Positions 20,012 through 29,171 of a stretch of 64,000 nt of DNA are shown in pieces. The position numbers were made by a program, and so were the translations under genes. The notes beneath the pieces are model-generated. The model was not told where the DNA came from. It saw only the letters and a program-made list of their open reading frames with translations, and did not search any database. The DNA is from Paracoccaceae bacterium (GTDB lineage Bacteria > Pseudomonadota > Alphaproteobacteria > Rhodobacterales > Rhodobacteraceae): contig OY282431.1 in assembly GCA_958296035.1 (NCBI GenBank), forward strand, positions 2,712,037-2,776,036. Reading direction: 5' to 3'. How positions within the stretch are numbered: the stretch's first letter is position 1; every line of letters starts with the position of its first letter.

Positions 20012-21472
20012 TCAGATACCTGCCGGTATGTGGAGAGGATCGCGATCTATGCGCCGGGGCGTGTTCAACGCCTTCCATTTCGACAGCGCCTCATGTGCTG
20101 ACGGAAAGGGTGGCCTGGGTACAAATCGACCTCGTCCAGGCTGTGGCTGGGAGTTCTGCCCCCAGGCCCAGATGATGTCCCCTCGCGACAACGTATAACG
20201 CGGCTGGGCAGTTACCTTGAATCCCTCGAACACATTGTAGTCGAGCACAGATTTCTGGGTCAGCGAAGCGATCGTCTTGTGAATCTTCGGATCCCACACC
20301 ACGATATCGGCATCAGCACCCTTCCTGAGACTTCCCTTGCTGGGGTAGATGTTCAGGATCTTGGCGATATTGGTCGAGGTTGCTGCAACAAATTCACTGG
20401 GCGTGAGGCGCCCCTTGTCCACACCTTCGGTCCACAACACCGCCATTCGTTCCTCAAGACCACCGGTACCATTGGGAATGATCGTGAAATCGTCGCGGCC
20501 CATGCGCTTCTGTTCCGTGGTGAAAGCCGCATGGTCGGTAGCAACAACCTGCAACGAACCCGCAGCCAGCCCGTTCCACAGCCCTTCCTGGTGTGCCCTG
20601 GAGCGAAATGGAGGCGACATGACTCGCCTGGCGGCATGATCCCAGTCGGTGGAATGATATTCGCTCTCGTCAAGAGTCAGAAACTGGATCAGTGGCTCGC
20701 CGTAGACGCGCATTCCCTTTTGCCTGGCCCTGCGGATTGCTTCATGCGCCTGCTCGCAGGATACGTGCACGATATAAAGTGGAACGCCGGCGGCATCGGC
20801 AATCATGATGGCGCGGTTGGCGGCTTCCCCCTCGACCTCTGGTGGTCGCGAATAGGCGTGCCCCTCCGGGCCGGTAATGCCTTTGGCAAGGTATTTCTGC
20901 TGAAGCTCTGCCACGATGTCACCGTTCTCTGCATGCACCATAGGCAGTGCACCGAGTTCCCGACAGCGTCTGAACGAGGCAAACATTTCGTCATCCTCGA
21001 TCATCAGGGCTCCCTTGTAGGCCATAAAGTGCTTGAACGAGTTGATACCGTGATCAACGGCGTACTTCATTTCGTTGAAAATCGTTTCGTTCCAGCCGGT
21101 GATGGCCATATGGAAACCAATATCGGAGCAGATCTGCGGCTTCGACTTGCGATGCCATTCGGAAATCGCATTGATCAACGATCCGTCTGCTCCCGGAAGC
21201 ACAAAATCCACAAGCATGGTCGTGCCGCCCGCTGCCGCTGCCCAGGTTCCCGATTCGAATGTCTCGGCGGCAGTCGTCCCCATGAACGGCATCTCGAGGT
21301 GGGTGTGGGGGTCGATACCTCCTGGAATGACATAGGCGTCCTCGGCATCAACATACTCATCGCCGGTGAGGTCGGGACCAATCTCCTCTATGGTCTCTCC
21401 CTCGATTCTGATATCGGCCTTGTAAGTATGATCGGCATCGACAATCGTGCCACCCTTGATCACGCGACTCAT
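20012..21472 (-). CDS. hydA: Dihydropyrimidinase (D-hydantoinase)
   Basis: This enzyme hydrolyses 5,6-dihydrouracil or dihydrothymine to the N-carbamoyl-beta-amino acid, the second step of reductive pyrimidine breakdown. Metal ligands of the amidohydrolase fold are visible: GGIDPHTHLEMP, the carboxylated Lys in HFMAYKGALM, His in PMVHAENGD and YIVHVSCEQA, and Asp in VVATDHAAF. The start is MSRVIKGG at 21472 with GGAGG upstream; a 16-codon extension is ignored. The length of about 486 residues is usual. It sits three codons from the amidohydrolase gene that uses its product, so the order follows the pathway. Confidence 0.93.
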   Translation of the reverse strand: MSRVIKGGTIVDADHTYKADIRIEGETIEEIGPDLTGDEYVDAEDAYVIPGGIDPHTHLEMPFMGTTAAETFESGTWAAAAGGTTMLVDFVLPGADGSLINAISEWHRKSKPQICSDIGFHMAITGWNETIFNEMKYAVDHGINSFKHFMAYKGALMIEDDEMFASFRRCRELGALPMVHAENGDIVAELQQKYLAKGITGPEGHAYSRPPEVEGEAANRAIMIADAAGVPLYIVHVSCEQAHEAIRRARQKGMRVYGEPLIQFLTLDESEYHSTDWDHAARRVMSPPFRSRAHQEGLWNGLAAGSLQVVATDHAAFTTEQKRMGRDDFTIIPNGTGGLEERMAVLWTEGVDKGRLTPSEFVAATSTNIAKILNIYPSKGSLRKGADADIVVWDPKIHKTIASLTQKSVLDYNVFEGFKVTAQPRYTLSRGDIIWAWGQNSQPQPGRGRFVPRPPFPSAHEALSKWKALNTPRRIDRDPLHIPAGI

Positions 21473-21523
21473 GCCCAAACCTCCGTCTTGTGGATCGCCA
21501 TACAGAACATTCTCTGCCAACTG

Positions 21524-22798
21524 TCAGCTGGCGATGGACTCACCGGTCTTGCCAACAATGCCGGCCGTCTCGACCACAGCATGCAGCAATACATTCACGC
21601 CGGCTGCCGCCCATTGCGGAGAGATTTCCTCGGCTTCGTTGTGGGACAACCCGTCAACACAGGGACACATCACCATCGCGGCCGGCGCCACCCGATTGAT
21701 CCAGCAGGCGTCGTGACCCGCACCTGACACAATATTGCGGTGTGAATATCCGAGCCGCTCGGCGGCCTTGCGAACCGCGTTCACGCAGCCGTGATCAAAC
21801 TCCACCGGATCGAAACCGCCCACGCTGGCAAATTCGATTTCAAGCCCGAGCCTGTCGCAGATTTCTCTGCCACCCACCTTGAGCCGGTTTACCATGTCGG
21901 TGATCACATGTTTCTGGGGCGAGCGAAAATCGATCGTGAATACGACCTTACCCGGGATGACATTTCGGCTATTGGGGTACACATCGATGTGTCCTGCAGC
22001 ACCGACGGCATCCGGCTGATGGTCGAGCGCGATCTCGTCCACCAGCTGTAGCACATGCGCCATGCCCAGCCCGGCGTTTCGCCGCATACTCATCGGCGTG
22101 GAGCCGGTATGGGCGTCACGCCCGATTATGGTGACTTCAGTCCAGGACAGGCCCTGTCCGTGGGTTACGACGCCGATGTCGACCTTTTCGGTCTCGAGGA
22201 TCGGCCCTTGTTCGATATGCAACTCAAAAAATGCGGCCATGCGGCGTGAGCCAACCTGTTCATCGCCTTTCCAGCCAATACGTTCCAGCTCGTCGCCAAA
22301 TCGGGCGCCTTCGGCATCACACCGATCCAGTGCCCATTCGAGATCGTGGACGCCGGCGAACACGCCGGATGCAAGCATGGCGGGAGCAAAGCGCGTCCCC
22401 TCCTCATTTGTCCAGTTCGTGACCACGATTGGTCGTCGGGTCGTCATGCCGCATTCATTCAGGGTTCGGACGATTTCCAGAGCCCCGAGCACGCCAAGCA
22501 CGCCATCATACTTCCCACCCGTGGGTTGCGTGTCGAGATGCGAACCGACAAAGACCGGCAGTGCTGCCGGATCACTTCCGGCCCGGGTCGCGAACATGGT
22601 CCCAACCTGATCGACACCCATTGTGCAACCGGCAGCCTCGCACCAGTTCTGGAACAGGCGGCGCCCTTCCCCGTCGGCATCGGTCAATGTCTGGCGGTTG
22701 TTGCCACCCGCCACGCCCGGTCCGATTTTGGCCATGTCCATGATCGATTGCCACAGCCTGTCGGGATTGATTCTCAGATTTCCAGTCAGTGGTGTCAT
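21524..22798 (-). CDS. N-carbamoyl-beta-amino acid amidohydrolase (M20 family)
   Basis: The 424-residue protein belongs to the M20 amidase/hydantoinase-carbamoylase family, which removes the carbamoyl group as ammonia and CO2. Zinc-binding segments are SHLDTQPTGGKYDGVLGVLG and NWTNEEGTRFAPAM, followed by FELHIEQGPILE. The dimerisation/substrate segment GRDAHTGSTPM and the final ligand in SGAGHDACW are present. Context makes it beta-ureidopropionase (N-carbamoyl-beta-alanine as substrate) rather than allantoate amidohydrolase or L-carbamoylase, which share all these motifs. It lies directly between the aminotransferase and dihydropyrimidinase genes. Confidence 0.9.
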   Translation of the reverse strand: MTPLTGNLRINPDRLWQSIMDMAKIGPGVAGGNNRQTLTDADGEGRRLFQNWCEAAGCTMGVDQVGTMFATRAGSDPAALPVFVGSHLDTQPTGGKYDGVLGVLGALEIVRTLNECGMTTRRPIVVTNWTNEEGTRFAPAMLASGVFAGVHDLEWALDRCDAEGARFGDELERIGWKGDEQVGSRRMAAFFELHIEQGPILETEKVDIGVVTHGQGLSWTEVTIIGRDAHTGSTPMSMRRNAGLGMAHVLQLVDEIALDHQPDAVGAAGHIDVYPNSRNVIPGKVVFTIDFRSPQKHVITDMVNRLKVGGREICDRLGLEIEFASVGGFDPVEFDHGCVNAVRKAAERLGYSHRNIVSGAGHDACWINRVAPAAMVMCPCVDGLSHNEAEEISPQWAAAGVNVLLHAVVETAGIVGKTGESIAS

Positions 22799-22844
22799 TC
22801 CGAATTCTCTATCAATGACATCGAAGGTTTGTGCTGGCCGCCGC

Positions 22845-24170
22845 TCAATCCTGTTCCCTCAACAGGTCACCGAGCATCCCGACGATCTTGTCGAGGTGGC
22901 TTCGTTCGGCGATCAGCGGTGGCGAAAGGGCAATAATGTCTCCGGTCACCCGAATCAGCAGTCCGCGCTCGAAGGCCCGGATGAACAGTTCAAAGGCACG
23001 CTTCCCCGGTGTGCCCTCGATTGAATCGAGCTCGACGGCGCCGACCAGACCCTCATTTCGAATGTCGATGACGTGGGGCAAACCGCGCAGTGAATGCACG
23101 CAATCCTCCCAGTACCTCGCATTGCCATCGGCCTTCTCGAACAGGCCCTCTTCACGGTAAACGTCAAGCGAGGCCAGGCCGGCGGCACAGGCAATGGGAT
23201 TCCCCGAGTAGGTGTAGCCGTGATAGAGTTCGATCAGGTATTCCGGCCCGTGCATGAAAGCATCATGGATCTTGGCTGAACACAGCACACCGCCCATGGG
23301 GATGACGCCATTGGTCAGGCCCTTGGCGCAGGTGATCAAGTCCGGTGTCACGCCAAAATGGGTCGACCCGAATGGTGCTCCGAGTCGGCCAAATCCGGTG
23401 ATGACCTCGTCAAAGATCAGCAGGATCCCGTGTTCATCGCAGATTTCCCGAATGCGTTCAAGATAGCCGATCGGTGGCACCAGCACACCTGTAGAACCAG
23501 CCACTGGTTCGACGATTACAGCTGCAATGGTTTCCGGACCATGCAGCGTGGCCAGCCTTTCAAGATCCTCGGCCAGCTCGGCACCGTGCTCGGGTTGCCC
23601 CCGGCTGAAGGCATTCAGTTCAGGCAAATGCGTATGGCGGAGATGGTCGACACCTGTCAACAGGGAGCCATACACCTTGCGATTGCTGACGATGCCGCCA
23701 ACTGAGATACCGCCAAAATTGACGCCATGATAGCCGCGCTCGCGTCCAATCAAGCGAATGCGCTCGCCCTGACCGATGGCCCGGTGATAGGCGATGGCGA
23801 TCTTCAGGGCGCTGTCAACAGCCTCCGACCCCGAATTGGTGAACAGTATATGGTCAAGCCCTTCGGGAGCCAGATCAATGACCCGGTTGGCAAGTTCAAA
23901 TGATTGCGGATGTCCGATCTGAAAGCCCGGGCAATAGTCAAGCTTGCGTGCCTGGTCCTGTATGGCCCCGACAATTTTCGGGTGGCGGTGTCCGGCATTG
24001 CAGCACCACAGACCGGCACTGCTGTCGAGAACCTTTTCGCCGGTAGTGTTGCGGTAATACATCCCATCAGCCTCAACGAGCATCCGGGGCGCCTTCTTGA
24101 ACTGCCGATTGGCTGTAAACGGCATCCAGTGGGCGCGAAGATCATTGGGCATTACCTGGTCGCGTGCCAT
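22845..24170 (-). CDS. Class III aminotransferase (beta-alanine:pyruvate type)
   Basis: A PLP enzyme of 441 residues of the omega-amino acid transaminase class. Landmarks are CCNAGHRHPKIV, FTNSGSEAVDSALKIA for the phosphate site, LIFDEVITGFGRLGAPFGS with the Asp that pairs with the cofactor nitrogen, and DLITCAKGLTNGVIPMG with the Schiff-base lysine. In this operon it would convert beta-alanine (from uracil) and 3-aminoisobutyrate (from thymine) to the semialdehydes. No semialdehyde dehydrogenase gene lies within the cluster, although an aldehyde dehydrogenase occurs about 9 kb away. Other omega-amino acids remain possible substrates. Confidence 0.9.
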   Translation of the reverse strand: MARDQVMPNDLRAHWMPFTANRQFKKAPRMLVEADGMYYRNTTGEKVLDSSAGLWCCNAGHRHPKIVGAIQDQARKLDYCPGFQIGHPQSFELANRVIDLAPEGLDHILFTNSGSEAVDSALKIAIAYHRAIGQGERIRLIGRERGYHGVNFGGISVGGIVSNRKVYGSLLTGVDHLRHTHLPELNAFSRGQPEHGAELAEDLERLATLHGPETIAAVIVEPVAGSTGVLVPPIGYLERIREICDEHGILLIFDEVITGFGRLGAPFGSTHFGVTPDLITCAKGLTNGVIPMGGVLCSAKIHDAFMHGPEYLIELYHGYTYSGNPIACAAGLASLDVYREEGLFEKADGNARYWEDCVHSLRGLPHVIDIRNEGLVGAVELDSIEGTPGKRAFELFIRAFERGLLIRVTGDIIALSPPLIAERSHLDKIVGMLGDLLREQD

Positions 24171-24397
24171 ATTAGGTACCTCTCGAATTGAATTCAGTCT
24201 CTTGCCAGGGTCGACCTACAGACCTTGCTGTCGCGTTCCGCAAGGCGAGCGTACCGCAGGCCAATCAGGTAGTTTTGCAGCAAGCAGTCTGGCTGCCTTC
24301 AGCCGTCTCCTCACGGCCGCACTTCCTATCACATCCTGCTCACTTGCAACAGATGGACTTTCCGGACCCGCGACAGAGACTCGTGCCAGACTTGCAG

Positions 24398-25696
24398 TCA
24401 GGCAGCCGGGTTGGCCATGGGGTTGTTGGGGTGTTGGGTCCAGTTGCCGTAACCGTCCGGAACAACCGCCCCGGTCCGCAGATCAATCTGCCCCGGGGTT
24501 ATACGTTCCATGGTAATGCAGTCGTCAACGGGGCAGACATTTACGCAAAGATTGCAGGCAACACATTCTTCATCAATGACGTCAAAGACCCTGTCGGCGC
24601 TCATCGAGATTGCCTGATGCGACGTATCCTCGCAAGCCGCAAAACAGCGCCCACACTTGATGCACAGGTCCTGGTTGATACGCGCCTTGGTGACAAAGTT
24701 GAGATTGAGATACTGCCAATCCGTGACGTTGCCGACGGCACGCCCTATGAATTCATCCAGGCTGGTGAAGCCCTTGCTGTTCATCCAGGACGACATTCCT
24801 GCCGTCATCTCGTCGATGATCTTGAATCCAAAGGTCATCACCGCAGTACAGACCTGCACATTTTGCGCCCCGAGCGTCATGAATTCGACGGCGTCTCGCC
24901 ACGTGGTTATGCCCCCGATTCCTGAAATTGGCAGGTCGGTCGTTTTGGCGTCGCGGGCGATTTCGGCAACCATGTTAAGGGCGATCGGTTTGACCGCGGG
25001 GCCGCAATAGCCACCATGCGTTCCCTTGCCGTCGATTGCCGGCTCAGGACAGAAGTCGTCCAGGTCGACGCTTGTAATCGACGACAATGTATTGATCAAT
25101 GACACCGCATGCGCGCCGCCCTGGCAGGCCGCACGTGCCGGATACCTGATGTCTGTAATGTTGGGCGTCAGTTTAACGATGACCGGCATGCGGGTGGCGT
25201 TGCGAACCCAGCGTGTTACCATTTCGATATATTCGGGAACCTGACCAACCGCCGAGCCCATGCCACGTTCGCTCATGCCATGTGGACAGCCGAAATTGAG
25301 CTCCACGCCATCGGCCTCGGTATCCTCGATCTGACCGAGAATGTCTGTCCAGGCGCATTCCTCGCATGGTACCATCAGGCTAACAACCACCGCCCGGTCG
25401 GGGTAATCACGCTTCACGGTCTTGATCTCGGCCAGGTTGGTAGCCAGGGGGCGGTCGGTAATGAGTTCTATATTGTTCAGGCCGATAAGTTGACGGTCTG
25501 CACCCCAGACGGCACCGTAACGAGGTCCGTTCACATTGACGATATGGGGGTCGAGCCCCAGTGTCTTCCATACGACGCCACCCCAACCGGCCTTGAAAGC
25601 CCGGCGAACGTTATACTCCTTGTCAGTCGGCGGTGCCGAGGCAAGCCAGAACGGGTTTGGTGATTTGATTCCACAAAAATCTGATGCCAGGTTCAT
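24398..25696 (-). CDS. preA: NAD-dependent dihydropyrimidine dehydrogenase subunit PreA
   Basis: The catalytic subunit reduces uracil and thymine to the dihydro forms. The FMN barrel begins MNLASDFCGIKSPNPFWLAS; the active-site cysteine lies in LNFGCPHGMSERGMG. The C-terminus carries two 4Fe-4S motifs, CIKCGRCFAAC and CVACNLCVNVCP. ATG at 25696 follows GGGGGAGG with six bases of spacing; a further in-frame ATG five codons upstream is less well placed. It is 47 bases downstream of preT, and the two products form the PreTA complex. The length of 432 residues is normal. Confidence 0.95.
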   Translation of the reverse strand: MNLASDFCGIKSPNPFWLASAPPTDKEYNVRRAFKAGWGGVVWKTLGLDPHIVNVNGPRYGAVWGADRQLIGLNNIELITDRPLATNLAEIKTVKRDYPDRAVVVSLMVPCEECAWTDILGQIEDTEADGVELNFGCPHGMSERGMGSAVGQVPEYIEMVTRWVRNATRMPVIVKLTPNITDIRYPARAACQGGAHAVSLINTLSSITSVDLDDFCPEPAIDGKGTHGGYCGPAVKPIALNMVAEIARDAKTTDLPISGIGGITTWRDAVEFMTLGAQNVQVCTAVMTFGFKIIDEMTAGMSSWMNSKGFTSLDEFIGRAVGNVTDWQYLNLNFVTKARINQDLCIKCGRCFAACEDTSHQAISMSADRVFDVIDEECVACNLCVNVCPVDDCITMERITPGQIDLRTGAVVPDGYGNWTQHPNNPMANPAA

Positions 25697-25743
25697 GTTT
25701 GCCTCCCCCAATTCGATCTGTGTACCACGCTTTCTGGCCCTGC

Positions 25744-27057
25744 TTAACGTGAGCAGAGAGAAGCGTGAATGTCTTCGGCCGCGTCGCGACCCTGAGCTAC
25801 AGCGGTAACCGTGAGGTCATCGCCAGGTGCCACGCAATCTCCTCCAGCCCAGATATTGTCCAGACTCGTTCTGCCAGCTCCTTGCACAGCGATCTTTCCA
25901 TGCTCCGTGGCAAGATTCACCGGGGGCTCGACGAGTGTCTGTCCAATGGCCAGCAGTACATGATCGGCGACCATTCTTTCTACAACACAATCCTCGCGAC
26001 CTGCCACCGAACGCCTTGTCACCGACACCTCCTGCACCCTTTCGTCACCCTCGAAGGCCACTGCCTGGGCATTGGCAACGATCTTCACTCCCCTGTGCGC
26101 TGCGAGATCCTGCTCATAGCTCGAAGCCTTCATTCTCTCTCTGTCGCCTCGATAGAGAATGGTCACATTGTCGGCGCCGACCAGCTTGGACTGCACAGCG
26201 GCGTCAATTGCCGTCATGCCACCACCGATAACGACAACGTCATTGCCAACTGAAACATCTGACAGGTCATCTGCCTGCCTCACCTGTTCGATGAACTCCA
26301 CGGCATACTCGACATTTTCCAATTGTCTGCCGTCTGCGGCAAGAGAGTTGAAACCGGCAAGTCCAAACCCAAGAAACACCGCATCGTAATTGCTGCGCAG
26401 CCGGGCGATGTCTTCCACTGACCTGACTGGTCGGTCGGTATGTAACTTGATTCCGCCGATGCCCAGCAACCACCTGATTTCGCGCTCGGCAAAGCTGTTG
26501 ACCGTCTTGTAGGCTGCGATTCCATACTCGTTGAGACCGCCGGGTTTGTGACGTTGCTCGAATATGACAACATCGTGTCCTTTCATCGCCAGGCGGTGGG
26601 CGCATGCCAATCCAGCCGGCCCGGCTCCAACGACTGCAATCCGTCGACCGCCTGACGCCTCGCGTTCGTAGGGATGATCTTCCAGTTCCATGACGCGATC
26701 GGTGGCGAATCGCTGCAGAAGTCCGATTTCAACCGGTTTACCCTCTGCCACCTCACGTACACATTTTTCTTCGCACAGCGACTCGGTCGGGCACACGCGG
26801 GCACAAAACCCTCCAAGGATATTGCTGTCGAGGATGGTCAGGCCGGCTGCTTCCGGCGTACCCGAGGATATCTGCCGAATGAACAGGGGGATGTCGATAC
26901 TGGTCGGGCAGGCGCTTATGCACGGCGCGTCATAGCAAAAATAGCATCGGCCTGCCTCGACGGCTGCCTGACGTTCGTCGAGCGGTGGGTGCAACTCCGA
27001 AAAGTTCAATGCGATTTGCTCTTCTGGAAGTTTCCCTGCCCTGACCGTGTTAACCAC
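25744..27057 (-). CDS. preT: NAD-dependent dihydropyrimidine dehydrogenase subunit PreT
   Basis: The electron-transfer subunit passes electrons from NADH through FAD and iron-sulphur clusters to PreA. Cysteines appear in CYFCYDAPCISACPTSID and GGFCARVCPTESLCEEKC near the N-terminus. The FAD site is VVGAGPAGLACAHRLA and the NAD site is VVIGGGMTAIDAA; the C-terminal IWAGGDCVAPGDDLTVTAV closes the flavin fold. The start is a GTG at 27057 with GGAG seven bases upstream. It is the first gene of the pyrimidine cluster, so the promoter must lie in 27058-27120 or further upstream. Confidence 0.93.
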   Translation of the reverse strand: MVNTVRAGKLPEEQIALNFSELHPPLDERQAAVEAGRCYFCYDAPCISACPTSIDIPLFIRQISSGTPEAAGLTILDSNILGGFCARVCPTESLCEEKCVREVAEGKPVEIGLLQRFATDRVMELEDHPYEREASGGRRIAVVGAGPAGLACAHRLAMKGHDVVIFEQRHKPGGLNEYGIAAYKTVNSFAEREIRWLLGIGGIKLHTDRPVRSVEDIARLRSNYDAVFLGFGLAGFNSLAADGRQLENVEYAVEFIEQVRQADDLSDVSVGNDVVVIGGGMTAIDAAVQSKLVGADNVTILYRGDRERMKASSYEQDLAAHRGVKIVANAQAVAFEGDERVQEVSVTRRSVAGREDCVVERMVADHVLLAIGQTLVEPPVNLATEHGKIAVQGAGRTSLDNIWAGGDCVAPGDDLTVTAVAQGRDAAEDIHASLCSR

Positions 27058-27120
27058 AGTTGTGCTCCATCGCTGGCAAAAGAAGTGCCTTACAGTATCA
27101 CTTGAGCCATATGCAACAAT

Positions 27121-27411
27121 TCAGTGCCCTTTGACTCGCGGCCGCGACAGGTCGAGATCAACTCCGACCAGCGGCGAGCGATTCGGCGCCGGGAGAATCC
27201 CGCCAGGCTTTGGCAGTTTATCAGCAACCATTGCTTTGAATGCAGCCAGCTCCTGAACTGCCTCAGACCCATCTTCGGCTAGGCGACGAGCAAGAGTACG
27301 CAGCAGACCCCGGTCTGTTTCGAGAGCCATCACCTCGAATCGCTTTAAGCCACGCTGTTCCAGACGCGCACGGCTGTTCCTGTTCGCCCTTTGCTGTGCG
27401 GCATTCGTCAT
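27121..27411 (-). CDS. Orphan antitoxin-like protein
   Basis: A protein of 96 residues, start at MTNAAQQRANRNSRAR where AGGAGA precedes ATG by six bases. Charged N-terminal half (RLEQRGLKRFEVMALETDR) is followed by a helical LARRLAEDGSEAVQELAAF and the tail SPLVGVDLDLSRPR. This pattern recurs in small antitoxins placed ahead of PIN-domain toxins in alphaproteobacteria (recognition from memory of the family). Here no PIN gene follows; the next downstream gene on the strand is preT. It may be a solitary remnant whose promoter now reads toward the pyrimidine genes. Confidence 0.6.
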   Translation of the reverse strand: MTNAAQQRANRNSRARLEQRGLKRFEVMALETDRGLLRTLARRLAEDGSEAVQELAAFKAMVADKLPKPGGILPAPNRSPLVGVDLDLSRPRVKGH

Positions 27412-27429
27412 CGTCAATCTCCTCTCCAT

Positions 27430-28248
27430 AGTTGGGTATATTCATACGAGAATCATTGCCGCCGCTACCGAGGGACGAGGACATTGATCCATGCCCGCCA
27501 CTCATTGGATGATTGACCCGACACTGATGTTTGGTGCACCTATTCAGCGCGCCAATGTGGACTTCACGCCGAGAGACAGGGGTGCCAGATGGTCGGGAAC
27601 CTTGTATGGCAAACATTCTCAGCTCCTTGCTCCCTCTCGGACGCTCGGTCCCGGCGGCATACACTACGCAACCGCATCTTCGACTATTGCCATGGCGCCC
27701 GGTTATCCGGCGGCCACTATGGCGACATCCGCGATTCGGCCCCTTCGCCGCTGTTCAGCGCCTTTGACAGGCTGACTCTGGATACTTCATGATTCCCATA
27801 GGATTCCCGGATCAAATCCCTGATAAGCTTCGTGGAATGAAAAACGGCTGAAAACGCCAGTGTTTTCAGGCGTTTATTCTTGTTGCGGGGGCTCGCAACT
27901 ACCGAGACCGACATTTGATCGAGATTCCAGTGTGAGCCGTCTCAACCTATTGATCTCACGAAAGGAATCGTATCGCCAGCGCATCGCAGGTGTCAACGGC
28001 AGCTGGCTGGAGTGTGCAGGTACGGAGGCGGATTGAGCCCGCACAGAACGCGGCAACGGCAACGTCTTTTCTGGCCTCCAACCTCCCGGCGCCGGCGTAT
28101 ATCTGCTCGAGGTGGAATTCGTCAACCGCGGGCAGGCGCGTTTCCGGTCTGCATCGGTCGAAGATTTCGTGACAGATCGTGGGCACACTCCCGAAATATT
28201 CACTGGAGTATTACTGTCCTTTCGCGGGCCGACATCATCTGAAGGTGG
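27430..28248. other. Non-coding gap before the YhaV remnant
   Basis: About 800 bases with no gene that I can support. Short frames on both strands around 27870-28240 have no consistent domain. A hairpin with terminator-like character at 27849-27877 is listed separately. Confidence 0.45.
27849..27877. terminator. Possible bidirectional hairpin
   Basis: AAACGCC and GGCGTTT flank a 10-base loop, and TGAAAAC/GTTTTCA offers an overlapping alternative stem. The arms are A- and T-rich at their ends but no long T-run follows. It could end transcription from either side; support is weak. Confidence 0.3.
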
Positions 28249-28707
28249 CTATTTCCCATTCTGCCAATTCTGCCTCGATGCGGTCATCAACGAGGCCCAG
28301 TCGTCGGGCGGATTTCCCGCGCAAGCATCCTGTTGAAGACCGTGTACGGATCGGTCCTGCTCCCCGAGGAGCGCAGCGTGGATTGGTCATTGACCCACGC
28401 TTAGATGATCACCTTCGCCCTGGCGTCATAACGGTAGAACAATCGGAAACGTCTGCCGATCCTGGCGCGCCGCCAGTGGAGGTAGCGCGGGCCGAGCGTG
28501 CTGGCCCTGGCGGTACTTGTCCCGGGATGGATCCTGCGGGATGCCTTCCAGCATCAGCCGGCTCAGTGCGTGGAACAGCTTGATGTTCGCATTCGATGCA
28601 AACCTCGTCGGATTGCTTCGTTGTGCGCGCTGGACCGCGTTGAGGAGCTTGCGCAACTGCTTGATGAGGCAATCATGAAACAGCAGCGTCCATCCGTGGC
28701 GCTGCAT
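28249..28707 (-). pseudogene. yhaV: YhaV-type RNase toxin, inactivated
   Basis: The reading frame opens MQRHGWTLLFHDCLIKQLRK and follows YhaV toxins to DPSRDKYRQG. A one-base insertion then shifts the frame; the next frame reads NTLGPRYLHWRRARIGRRFR and LFYRYDARAKVII. There TAA replaces the codon before AWVNDQSTLRSSGSRTDPY. A later one-base deletion in the ARGNPPDDW region makes a second shift. With two frameshifts and one stop the ribosome-dependent mRNase toxin cannot be made. ATG overlaps the antitoxin stop by one base (TGATG), the usual layout of prlF-yhaV pairs. Confidence 0.85.
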
Positions 28708-29171
28708 CAGAGGTCGACGTCGCTGTCGATGTCTTCCTCCGGTCCCGCTTCACGCCCCGCATGTTCAGGCATGTCCTTTGCCAGGTCGTCCGGCATCGCC
28801 CGAACCTGCCGCCCGGCCTGGATATCGCCGGCAAGCAGATCCAGAAACGCAGCGATGGCTGGATCTTCATGCTCGGTATCAGCAAGGCTGACGACGATCT
28901 GTCCGTCCTTGCGGAGTTCGAATGCCACCTTGGCACCGAAATCAACCCCCAGCGCCTGACGGACCGCCTTGGGCAGGGTGATCTGGCCCTTCGCCGTTTT
29001 TGCAAGGCGGCGTTGCATTTCCCGGACGATGACTGTCTTGCCCATCCGCCGCTGTGCGGTCAGCAGGGTGTGGGTTCCTACTCGGACCCGCTCTTCCAAC
29101 GCTTCCGGCTCAGCCTTGCGATCGAAGGAGTTTTCTCCATCAACCCAGTTGCTCCCGCCTTTTCGAATCAT
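28707..29171 (-). CDS. prlF: PrlF antitoxin with an ATPase-derived N-terminal extension
   Basis: From about residue 57 the protein is a PrlF antitoxin: the AbrB/SpoVT swapped-hairpin KTAKGQITLPKAVRQALG is followed by VAFELRKDGQIVVSL and DTEHEDPAIAAFLDLLAGDI. PrlF neutralises YhaV and binds the operon promoter. The first 56 residues differ in origin: WVDGENSFDRKAEPEALEER and THTLLTAQRRMGKT.IVRE look like the start of an AAA ATPase of the archaeal-ATPase type, including a P-loop variant. An in-frame fusion seems to have replaced the normal start. Translation from Met52 (29018) could still give a near-native antitoxin. Its toxin is dead. Confidence 0.75.
   Translation of the reverse strand: MIRKGGSNWVDGENSFDRKAEPEALEERVRVGTHTLLTAQRRMGKTVIVREMQRRLAKTAKGQITLPKAVRQALGVDFGAKVAFELRKDGQIVVSLADTEHEDPAIAAFLDLLAGDIQAGRQVRAMPDDLAKDMPEHAGREAGPEEDIDSDVDL

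Noticed and set aside
20279-21727. 482-codon plus-strand frame
   Set aside because: Antisense to the dihydropyrimidinase gene, whose metal ligands and start are clear; the translated sequence is low in coherent motifs.
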